Shown in pieces: positions 42,783 through 53,900 of a DNA stretch of 64,000 nucleotides. Origin of the DNA: Saussurea involucrata (Eukaryota; Streptophyta; Magnoliopsida; Asterales; Asteraceae); the NCBI GenBank assembly GCA_033807775.1, contig CM066326.1:86776873-86840872 (forward strand), read 5' to 3'. A model generated the notes under the pieces. That model searched no databases, was not told the origin of the DNA, and saw only the letters and a list, made by a program, of their open reading frames with translations. Each line of letters begins with the position of its first letter. Positions within the stretch are counted from its first letter, which is position 1. The position numbers and the translations under genes were made by a program.

Positions 42783-43612
42783 AATAATGTGTCGGGTTTT
42801 CAGACAGATCGGGTGACGTAAAATCAAACCCACACTAAACCCAAATATCTACAAAAATCGGATTTTCCAATTTCTGGACACCTCGTTTTTGATTTAGGTA
42901 CGATTCAAATTTTCAGATCCTTCGGATTTTGCACACCCTCTCTTATGACTATGGGTGTACAAAAAACCGTCAACCCGCGAAATCCGACTAACCCAATCCG
43001 CTAACAACCCAATTAAACCCAGCCCGCCGAATCGCCGAACCGTCAAACAACTAATTATAAGGGTTGAAATTGGGTTGGGAAAACTTAACCCAAACCAAAC
43101 CGCCAACCCGCCGCTAATGTTTATTATTTTAATAAAATTATTATTATATATATTGTATTTGCATCATCATAAATTATAACCCAAAAATTAAGTGCATATA
43201 TATATAGGGGCCTATTCATGTGAGATCCTAGTAAAAGGTAATAACTGTGAGATCCAATCTCATCCACTTATCTTTATAATCAATGGTTTAAAAAATAATT
43301 AAATATTAGCATTTAATAGCATAAAATCAGGAGAATAAAATTAATCAAAAGGGTAAAATTGTCAAACAATATTGTGATTCAACATGATCTATTTTGGGCG
43401 TGCTCCTATAATTATGGAATTGAATCAAAATACATAAAATAAAAAGAATGAAACAAATCCTTCAAAAATCAATCTGACATTCTCATCGATCTTCAAGGTT
43501 TTTTGGTATCACAACATCTTCAAGGTTTTTGATATGTATCACAACATCGATCGATCGTCGCCGCCACCGTTTGGTATCATCGAATATCACAGTGTATCAC
43601 AAATCTTCAAAC

Positions 43613-44045
43613 ATTAACTGCAGTGTTATATAATATCACAGTGTTACACTAATCTTCAAACATATTAATTGCAGTGTTATATAATATCACAGTGTTACAC
43701 AAATCTTCAAACATATTAACTGCAGTGTTATATAATATCACAGTGTATCACAAATCTTCAAACATATTAACTGCAGTGTTACACAATATCACAGTGTATC
43801 ACAACTCTTCAAACATTAACTGCAGTGTTACACAATATCACAGTGTATCACAACTCTTCAAACATTAACTGCAGTGTTATATAATATCACAGTGTATCAC
43901 AAATCTTCAAACATATTAATTGCAGTGTTACATAATATCATGGTGTTACACAAATCTTCAAACATTAATTGCAGTGTTATATAATATCACAATGTATCAC
44001 AAATCTTCAAACATTAACTGCAGTGTTATATAATATCATGTATCA
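43613..44045. repeat. ~63-bp tandem repeat
   Basis: About seven units of 'ATTAACTGCAGTGTTATATAATATCACAGTGTATCACAAATCTTCAAACAT', each containing CTGCAG or TTGCAG. Minor variants: ACACAATATC, TTACAC. Confidence 0.9.
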
Positions 44046-44067
44046 CAGTAATACACAAAAACTTATA

Positions 44068-44346
44068 TTACCAAGATAATGTAAAAGAAAGATTTTTGGT
44101 CCACCATTGTTGATTAAAAAGATTACCTGGTACAGTATCCACCCCATCTGATAGACCATGATCGATCAAGTCCATCCCTTCATCAGATTGTTGATTACAT
44201 GTAACTTCGTTCGGCTTGAAGGGTGACATACCAATATCAAATTCATCTGGATCCTGCCATAAACTAACAGCCATATCAGATGCTATAACCTCATCAGATT
44301 CAACCGACAATGAATCATCAACAGCAACACTTTTTCCTGGTTCCAT
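44068..44346 (-). CDS. 92-aa ORF in a TIR element, possible captured gene fragment
   Basis: The frame starts MEPGKSVAVDDSLSVESDEV. It is acidic, Ser/Asp-rich and has coding-like codon use ('DPDEFDIGMSPFKPNEV', 'SDEGMDLIDHGL'), unlike the surrounding AT-rich repeats. I do not recognise a domain. The better composition and position just inside the right arm suggest a gene piece captured by the element. The last ~12 codons (FTLSW) run into repeat sequence. Confidence 0.35.
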   Translation of the reverse strand: MEPGKSVAVDDSLSVESDEVIASDMAVSLWQDPDEFDIGMSPFKPNEVTCNQQSDEGMDLIDHGLSDGVDTVPGNLFNQQWWTKNLSFTLSW

Positions 44347-44739
44347 CTAATCGCAAAAATGGATAAAATATATATATAAAAAAAAGAATAAACTCTTTGA
44401 AGAATGCAGTGCTAAACCAGTGAAGAAGATGATAAAAAGAATGATATTTGAAAGAAGTAATTGATTGTCAATGAAGAAGATGATTGAGTCAATAAAAACG
44501 TATATCATAAGAATTAGTTTGTTAGAGATAATTTAGGAAAGATAATCAATAATTAATACAAAATAATTGATAATCGATATAATCAAAAAGATATATTATA
44601 ATTAATTTATAAGATTACTAAAATACCCTCACCTATTAGTTAATAAAATAAAATTAATTAATTAAAATGAGTGGATGAGATTGGATCTCACAGTTATCAC
44701 ATTTTAAAAAGTTCTCATTTGATTACACCCATATATATA

Positions 44740-45925
44740 TATATATATGTATATATAGCTTTATGCTAATATACATTTTACGGCAAAAAAACTAACTGCA
44801 TGTATTATTAGTCCAATTTAACTTTTAGGCCCAAAGCCCAAACTAATTCAACCTAGGTCAAGGAAATTTTACACGACTCATACTTGTTGCTCACTTGCTT
44901 CCTCGCCCGTCGTCCTCAACTCCCCATTCTCATTTAATTCGATTACTCTTGGGATCATTTTTTCAAAAAAAGACTCTAGATGTGGTTGTAATTATTGTAG
45001 AAAAGACTATGATTATCATAGTAAAAAGAATTGCTTATCTTTCCTACTATCAATAATTTTGTTGGGTATATTTTTTTGTTTTATTTGTTGTATTTCAATC
45101 ATGAACTATGTGTATATTTCTAATCCATCAATCCAACCCAATTCACATGGATTGAGTTGAGTTAAGATTTTCCAATCATCATAATTGGACTGAGTTGTAA
45201 AAATGCCAAAAAACACCCAACTCAACCTGCGTAAACCTCGTTTATGACCTTGATTTTAATTAAACTTGGCATTTTGATAACGGAATATTGACTTTAGAGG
45301 CGAATAGGGTTAGGAATGGCAACAGGCCGGTTTCGGGCCGGTTTTTAAGGTCCCCGTCCCCGAAACCGTTAAGCATCCCCGTTTCCGCAACTGTATCAAT
45401 CCCCGTTGGGGATCTTATTGGGGATCCCCATTGGGAATCTGTTAAGAAAAAAATGCACTGTTATCCGTTGGTTTTACCCGAACCCGACCCAAACCTGAAA
45501 CAAAAAAACACACACACTTATAGTAGATTAAAAACGCAATTTTCTCAATCACAAGTTCATTCGACCAAATACACTTTAGATGGAAAACAAATAAGAAAAA
45601 AAATACATCATGTAAAAACAATACTACGAGAGAGTTTTCTTTTAATGAGATTCTTATGATGTTAGGTGCATATTTATTTTAAAACAACAAAAACAAAACC
45701 ATCTACTCCAACATCCATACAAAACCAGTAAACGTTTTCTACATTTTGGATGAAATCATTTAGTAAACTTGTCAGTTGTCACCGATTAAAGTATAATGCC
45801 AAAACAAGCAAATACTAGGCATAATCTTGAAGACATGCATACATACATACAATCACACACACACACACACACACACACACAAGTTGTAGCCCATAATATT
45901 TTTAAGTTTACAAATTATACATATA
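44740..45925. other. intergenic sequence, no gene seen
   Basis: AT-rich. At 45308-45480 there is a GC-rich end ('TAGGAATGGCAACAGGCCGG', 'CCCCGTCCCCG') typical of a hAT MITE end. A similar CCCCG-rich stretch at 46305-46435 may be its other side, with element C inside. A (CA)n run lies at 45854-45881. Confidence 0.45.
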
Positions 45926-45934
45926 TAAAATATA

Positions 45935-46271
45935 GAGAATTTAATTAAAATACCCAAAGTTTGTGTTTGACTTACCAAAATAACCATTTTCTCTCTTATT
46001 TTACCAAAATACCCATTTTTTCCACGATGGGGGTCCGCGATCGCGGACAGGGACCAATTTTGAAATTTTTTGCGTTTCATATTTACACTTTCAATCCCCA
46101 TCGCGGACAGGGATTGAAAGTGTAAATATGAAACGCAAAATTTTCAAAATTGGTCCCTGTCCGCGATCGCGGACACCCATCGCGGAAAAAATGAGTATTT
46201 TGGTAAAATTAGAGAGAAAATGGGTATTTTTGTAAGTCAAAGTCAAACTTTGGGTATTTTAATTAAATTCC
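45935..46271. mobile_element. MULE-type hairpin MITE C (337 bp), same termini as A and B
   Basis: The termini GAGAATTTAATTAAAATACCCAAAG / CTTTGGGTATTTTAATTAAATTCC match element B over the first ~38 bases. The two arms are almost perfect reverse complements up to the centre (near 46100). Each holds a 16-bp palindrome GTCCGCGATCGCGGAC (46033-46048, 46159-46174). A perfect 9-bp duplication, taaaatata, lies at 45926-45934 and 46272-46280. It has no coding capacity. Confidence 0.93.
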
Positions 46272-46462
46272 TAAAATATACTATATATAATATATATTAT
46301 ATCGGGCCGGACCGGGCCGGTGAGGACGATCCCTGTCCCATCCCCGCCCCCGTTAAAATCCCCGATAACACCCCCGATCCCCGCCCCGTCCCCGTTAAGA
46401 GGTCCCCGAACCCGACCCGAAACGTTTGGTTTTCGGTTTTCAATGTCAGCTTCGTTTTTTTG

Positions 46463-46834
46463 GGGAAATTGACTCAAATAGCCAAAGGCAAAAACCATAT
46501 TCACAAAATAGTCAAAATCTCTCCCGGTTTACCAAAATAGCCAAAGGGTCCGCACTCTGACCCGACCCGGTGAGTGCGGACCGCAATGGGATCACCACGA
46601 GACAAAAAAAGACACTGAAACGGGTTGGTCCGCCCACGACCCGACCCGGTGAGGACCGCACTTGGTTAACTGCTTCTGGGATACACGTGTCAACCTTTCA
46701 TCTAGTCATCCACCGTTCCGCATCCGCACTCGCAATTGCGAGTGAGGACCATTTGGCTATTTTTATAAAACAGAAGAGTTTTTGGCTATTTTATCATCAC
46801 TCTTAGTTCCTTTGGCTATTTGAGTCAATTTCCC
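46463..46834. mobile_element. TIR MITE (GGGAAATTGACTCAAATAGCC) directly upstream of the WD40 gene
   Basis: The arms GGGAAATTGACTCAAATAGCCAAAG and 'CTTTGGCTATTTGAGTCAATTTCCC' are inverted repeats. 'AAAATAGCCAAA' is repeated inside on both arms. GC-rich 'GACCCGACCCGGTGAG' words occur twice in the interior. The flanks are poly-T, so duplication length is unclear. It ends about 320 bases before the WD40 start codon, so it probably borders or overlaps that promoter. Confidence 0.75.
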
Positions 46835-46839
46835 TTTTT

Positions 46840-47157
46840 TTTCCATTTCTAAATAGGGTTTGCGGAAGAGGAAGCTTATCCAAATTTATATTCCAGATTT
46901 TAGCTGAAAAAAATAAAAAACACAGAGGGGGGAAGAGGAGATTTGTCCCCTTTGTTGCACGTCATTCAGATTTACCTTTCTCCTCTCGCTCGCTAGGGTT
47001 TCTCTTCACAAATCTCAATCCAACATCAAAGAAGAGAAAAAAAGGAGAGAGAGAAATCGACGATTACAACTAGGGTTTCCACTTTCTTTGATTTCTCTGA
47101 TCCGTAATTTGCACACCCTGATCTTCAAGGAACCTTCTCGTATCTTGATTTACATGA
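46840..47157 (+). promoter_or_regulatory. promoter-proximal region / 5' UTR of the WD40 gene
   Basis: It lies between the upstream MITE (ends 46834) and the start codon. It contains pyrimidine-rich CTCTCGCTCGCTAGGG and GA-rich GAAGAGAAAAAAAGGAGAGAGAG stretches usual for plant leaders. A short upstream ATG (47154) opens a frame of nine codons that overlaps the main start (ATG 47158). No certain TATA box; 'AAATTTATATTCC' near 46881 is a weak candidate. Confidence 0.5.
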
Positions 47158-47846
47158 ATGGATACAAGTTCATGCCTAGATGATCTCAACACGCTCTCAT
47201 CCTCATCTCTACCTTCTCAAATCCATCAAAAGTGAGATTTCAAGTCTTTGCCTCTTCTCAATTATTTATAATTTGGATTCGATGGAAAATATGTCAACAA
47301 TAACGTTTTAGAATGATTGATTTGATTGATCGATGTTTTCTAATTCTTATTTATGTCAAGGAATGTTGAATTTCGGTATTTGAATCAATAATCCAAGGTA
47401 GGGTACGATTTGGTGGTATGATCTGCTTTGGAGTTTTATTAGGGAAAGTAGATATATTTTTTTGCTTGTTGGACTGTATCTTTTATTGTAATTCATAAAC
47501 AGAGCTGGATCTATTTGTGTTTCAACCTCTGTGTTGTATCACTTTGTTGCATTTGTTTTATTAGGAGTTTGATGATTAGACTATCATAATCTGACTAATC
47601 ATGCTCCCTAACAATGTAATGTAGATTACAATTCTGCTTTCACTTTTGATGTGTTTGTTTTTCGGAGTAGTTTCAGATGATTGTTTGCAGGTGAATTTTG
47701 AAGCCAGTGACTGGCTATTGTTTTATTTTTAATAGGTTTTATGTTGAGATACTTGTAGGTTTTGAATGTTCTGTGTTGTAATGTTAAAGCAAACGAATCA
47801 TTCAGTCATAGTTATTGATAGCTAGCACAACTGTCCCTTATATGTA

Positions 47847-47924
<78 letters not shown>

Positions 47925-50900
47925 AGGGAATCACGAGAAGTTAAAACATTTTGCGAGAAGGCAAGAAGTCTCAATATTATATATGCATGTAATCATATAT
48001 GATATTGGAACCTCTCGCCTTCTTGCAGAGAACTCCAAAATTTGTGTGATCTGTGAGAATTTCTACCTTATGGTTTTGTTTCACATGATTTTTTCTCATG
48101 TAAGGGTAGTATTTAATGTATTGATTAACATATATTTATTTCACAACGTGAAAACTTTTTTATGTGTACTTTTTGTTTCATAGACACGTAAAAAATGTGC
48201 ACATTGTGAACCACGTACATGTGAAGCAAACAAATTTTGAAACAAATATATGTTGATTAATATTCTAAATCCTAGTTTTAGATGCAAAAAAATCATATGA
48301 AATAGCACATGATGCACTAGTTCTCAAGGTTATAACAATTTCATAGGTTCTCAAAAGAAGCCTCCCTATATACATATATATTAGAGGTGCATGCACTTGA
48401 TCCTAGACATCTGACAGACAATTTTTATCAGTGATAGGAGCGTGCTTCATTTGCTGGCAAGAAGAGAGATAGCTCCAAGAACAGCAAAGTGCTTGCCAAA
48501 AAGGCAGTGGGGAGAAGCTTTTAATCGCAAGCATCAGCCATCTGTTAAACCTGAAAGTGAAAGAGTGAGGAACTCAAGACGCGAACTTCTTTCATGGTAC
48601 TTATTTTTTTATAATCTTTTGATGTCTGTGACGAAAAAAAGTAAAGCTCAGCTGTTATTTTACCAGTTACTCACTTGTTTTTTTATGGTCCCAGGGTGGA
48701 GGCTGAGTCATTGCGGTGTTTATCAGCCAAATATTGTCCTTTGGTGCCTTCTCCGAGGTCAACTATTGCAGCAGCATTTAGTGCAGATGGGAAAATTCTT
48801 GCTTCTACTCAGTATGTTGTCAATAATCTTTCTTTTGTTATTTGCAGCCTTTTCTTATTATATTTAATTGAAGTCACTTGTTTTTGGGATTGGCAGTGGT
48901 GACCATACTGTTAAAATAATTGATTGCCAAACTGGAAAGTGTGAAAAGGTGCTGAGTGGTCATCGAAGAACTCCTTGGGTGGTAAGATACAAAAACATTA
49001 GTTATCTTTATGGTCTTTTTTCTAGAAGATTCTGAATATACTTTCTTCATCTGAATATAAATATTGTTTATAACAACAGTGGGATTATGCAAGATCTTCT
49101 GTTTTTATCTTATCTTACTCTACCTGGCAACAATCTGGTTGGTTGTTTTGAAATTATACTGTGATACATCAATTTGTTGCAATCCAAATAACAAAAGTCA
49201 ACGTATACATATTGAGTTACACTCAATAATTACGTTTTCTCGTGGTTGAAATATGTGATGCCATCCTATTCTGTTGATGTGCTAATTGTGCTTTTACAGG
49301 TTAGATTCCACCCACTGCATCCAGAAATACTTGCGAGCGGAAGCTTGGATCATGAAGTTCGATTATGGAATGCAAATACATCGGAATGCATAGGGTCCCG
49401 TGATTTTTGTAATTACTAAGCACATTACTTTTCTTTTATTCGAAGGATAAAGTATATATACTCTTAAAGAGCCATATTTTTTTTATTGAAGGACCAATCA
49501 TAGTATACTTAAAAGATTATCATTTATAGGCTCAGGTTTAGGGGAAAACCGCAAAAAAATGCAAAACTGAGGAACACCTTGGTAAATGGTAACTGTTCAT
49601 CTGAATGGTATTCACATGTGCATACATATAATTTGTAACATGCACACGTGCATAAAAACCAAAAAGTAGCTTCAACAGATGAACTGTTACTAGGGTGTTC
49701 TTCAGTTTTCTTTTTTTGGGGTTTTCCTCTGAACCTCCGTCATCATTTATAATAGACAGATACACGTATTCTACTTATAGTTGTATCAAGACCGAGGTTA
49801 TGCATGAAAAAGCAATTGTACATATTCAAACGTCTTTATACTTAAGTCTGCATGTTTGCTTAAAGATTATCATTTATAGGCTCAGGTTCAGGGGAAAACC
49901 GCTAAAAAACGAAAAACTGAGGAACACTTTGGTAACCATTCATCTGAATGTGCACACATATAATTGTAACATGCACACGTGCGTACCAAAAAGTAGCTTC
50001 ACTTACTTGTACGCACATGTGCGTACCGTCCAGATGAACTGTTACCAGGATGTTCTTCAGTTTTTCATTTTTTGGGTTTTTTTTGAACCTCCCTCATCAT
50101 TTATAATAGACATATACACTTAATTTACTTATAGTTGTATCAAAACCAAGGTTATGCATGAAAAAGCAATTGTACATATTCAAATGTTCATATTCTTAAA
50201 TCTACATGTTTGCTTTTTGGCAGACCGCCCTATTGCTTCCATTGCTTTCCATGCTGAAGGAGAACTGCTTGCCGTTGCTGCAGGCCATAAGGTATTTATA
50301 CGAACCTACTGCTATCTTATATCTCTATGGTCTTTAACTTTGTTTAAACATTCTTCTTTTGGAAAGTTATCTATGACGTGGACCCCATATGGCGGCACTT
50401 CACAGTTCATTATATTGACACATCAGCTTTCTAATTCCAGCTGTATTTATGGCATTACAATAGTAGAGGAGATACTTCCTCACCTACTATCGTATTAAGG
50501 ACAAGACGTTCTCTTCGTGCGGTGCACTTTCATCCACATTCTGCTCCGTTTTTGTTAACTGCGGAGGTAAGATTCTTTGACGGGTTTGCAACTATTTGAG
50601 GTCTCACTGTTATACCTGGGGGTCAATATCAATTGGAAGGTACAAGTAGTGGTGCAATAGTACAAGTGGTTAATGCAGGAAGTCTAGTATAAATAAAAGA
50701 GTTGGGGTTTGAAGGGGGGTTTCGGGTAGTTTTGTGGAATTGAGATTGGCGACTGCCTTCGGAGAGCTCTCAGTTAGGGGTGTAAACGAGCTGAGTTGAG
50801 TAGCAGGTTATTCGAGATCGGCTCAAAAAAATAGCAGGCTCGAGCTCGACTCAAGCTCGGTTAACTTTCTCAAAGCCGGGCTCGAGCTTGAACTTTTAGA

Positions 50901-53900
50901 CCGATTAACTCACTTGTTTACCCTAGCTCGATGATTTTATATTTTAATTAGCCCGGTTCGGCGCGACTCGTGAAGTTTAATCGGCCTTTTGAATGAGTCG
51001 AGTCGAACAATGGTGTTATGGAGCTCGACTCGTTAAGTTAAGCGAGCTTTATTTTGTGTTCGAGATCGACTCAAACTCGAGAATTATTAGGCTTGAGCTC
51101 ATAAACGAGCTCGAGCTAGAGTAGCTCGTTAAAAGCTCGACTCGTTTACACCCCTACGCTCAGTCTCTCGAATACTGAGAAACCCTATTGTATTCATTCC
51201 ATTTTAATAGAAGGTTTTAGCATTTGATCCTTGGTTTGTACTCTCAGTCGTTTCACACCAAGGGCATCTTAGTCAGTTCACACACCAAGGGCAGTTTAGT
51301 CATGAAAAGCAATAATTATTTGACGGATTTGCAGGTCAATGATCTTGACTCTTCTGATTCTACAATGGCACCTGCGACATCCCTTCGTTATTTGCATTAT
51401 CCTCCTCCTGCTGTGTATATGGGAAACATGCATTCCATTGATCGTTTAAGTTTAGCTGCGGAACTCCCATTGATGCCTGTACCTCTCTTCTGTTCTCCTC
51501 CTTATGCAAATGCTGATTCAAGGCCACAACTACAGATTGGCAGGAGACCCGTTGACCCGGATAATGGTCAATTAGAATCTTCCGATCGACTTCAAGTTCT
51601 TGCAAATGCAACCGAACTCTATGAACAGATGACGGCTTCCTCCGTTCCTTCGTCTAGCACTCACGATACAGTAGTCGATAATGTATCTAATCCGAATCCA
51701 ATGGATGTCACCGGGACTAGTTCGGTACAACTTCCGGTAGAGTACCAGCAAAACGGGGCTTATAATATGGATATTTCTGGTCAAACGGTGCCGAGTCAAA
51801 CAGGCCGGGCTTCAGTCGAGATTAGGCAAGATTTATTTAGAGACCGTGTGTGTTGGGAGTTACCGTTCATGCAAGGATGGTTAGTTGGTCAAAGCCAAGC
51901 TGGCAGTACACAGGACCATTCAGCCACCTCGGTTGGTAATAGGGGACCGGGTTTAACTACATTGCCACCTGAGTCGGCCCCCTCTACTAGGGACCTTCTA
52001 GAAGCTTCATTGGTTATGCAACATGGTACGGACCGAGTGACTCTAGAAAGACCAGGTTTACGGGATCTTTCGTCAAATGCTGCTTCGACTTCTGCATCGG
52101 AATATAGGCAAAATGCTGTTGTCAATGAGCCGATTGATGGGGGTGATTCTTTCCCTATCATTAGTCGAATACAATCTCAACTTTCGGCATCGTTGACTGC
52201 TACCGCCGCTGCTGAGTTGCCTTGCACCGTAAAGCTCAGAATATGGCCTCATGATTTTAAAAACCCGTGTGCTTCCCTCAAGGCTGAACGATGCCGTCTA
52301 ATAATACCACATGCAGTACTTTGTAGGTAAGGTTTCAGGACTCTTAGGGGCTGTTTGTTTACCTCTTAATAGTTCTATTAAGAGGAACCCTCTGAATCGC
52401 TAAGAGGTGAATTTTGTTTGGCAAAGAAAGTCTACCTCTTAATGGTTTAAAAACCCTCTGAACGATTTTGTATCTTGGGCCTCCCTTAAATCATTCAACG
52501 CCTTAATTTCATTATGAACAATTACCAAACAATCATATTTCATTTTGCACTATATCGTAAGAGCCTCTTAATCATTCTGACCACTTATCGAACCATTCAG
52601 TAACTGCCATTGGTACACTGGACAGAACAAAAAAGGGGTCACTGTTCCACAAGTGGCAGGACTTATGTGGAATAGGGTGGAACGGACTCATATTTTACTA
52701 ATATAACCGCAAAATAAAACCTAATTCTCTTCTAAAACATCGAATACGCCTTCCTCCTTATATTTTATTCATTTATTAAATTTTACTTAGTGTATTTTAT
52801 GTTCTTTAAACTTTCACTTATTGTCCTCAAAACTTTATTTTTATACGGTTTTTATGTTTATGTTAATTTATGTAATTTGTTAAATATTAGTACTAAAAGA
52901 TAATATAGAAAAGTCATAAAATATAAATTGGAAACTACATAAACTTTTTATTTTACGAAAACTATCTAATGATATATTTTGTTATAAAAATATTTATTTT
53001 GTTATAATTTGATAAATTACAGAAATTAATCAAAGGATATGGAAGATATAAACAACTCAATAGGGGAATATTGGTCATTTTATCTGTTCTGTCCAGTTCT
53101 GTCATACCAAACGATGAACATCTGTTCTGTCCTGGTCTGTCTGCATACCAAACGCACCCTTATTGCCTTCAATTTGCTTTTTGTTACAGCTTGTGAGTTG
53201 TGGCTTGAAACAATGCTTAATGGTTGTCTCTTTTGTTGTTTTATGAATAATCTATAATTTGGATTTTTTGTGTGGTGGAAATGCGAACTATTTGGTTCGG
53301 TTTGGACATATGTTGGTTGCTTATGTTGCAAGTGTGTTGATACAGTGAAATGGGGGCCCATTTTTCACCTTGTGGGAGATATCTAGCGGCTTGTGTTGCA
53401 TGTGTGCTTCCTCAGTTTGAAGCCGATCCTGGGATCCCGAACCAACCTCATCAAGAGAGGGCTGCAACATCTCCAACACGGCATCCGATCTCTGCTCGCC
53501 AAGTGATGTATGAACTTCGAATATATTCACTCGAAGAAGCAACGTAAAGTTTCATTTCCCTTGTGTTTATTTGATTTCTGTCTTGATGGATTTATCTTAC
53601 CTAATATATTTGTATCTTGATATGAAAATTAATGTACTCATGTAGTTTTGGAACGGTGCTTATTTCGAGGCCGATTAGAGCTGCTCATTGTTTGACATCC
53701 ATCCAGGTAAGTTTCTTTCACGTTTTGTATGTGAATAACTTTCATTGGTTCATATAATCTTATCACAACTTCCAAGTTATTTCAGTTAAGGTACTTTGAT
53801 AAACGTGATTATATCACAACTTAAAGGAGCTAAGTTCTAAGTTCCCTAATGTTGGTATTTCACATGTTTAAATGCAGAAATAACACTTATTGATATATCT

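Larger units (their letters stand above)
43207..44730. mobile_element. 1.5-kb TIR element in (TA)n with internal tandem repeats and a small ORF
   Basis: The left arm ('CCTATTCATGTGAGATCC..AACTGTGAGATCCAATCTCATCCACTTA') and the right arm ('TGAGTGGATGAGATTGGATCTCACAGTTATCAC') are inverted repeats of ~70 bp. Both outer edges meet (TA)n. The inside holds a ~65-bp tandem array and a minus-strand 92-codon frame. Confidence 0.75.

Noticed and set aside
51224..51334. Upstream extension of the exon 8 open frame
   Set aside because: The 51335 acceptor (TTTGCAG) fits the phase from exon 7; the sequence before it is intron 7 that happens to be open.
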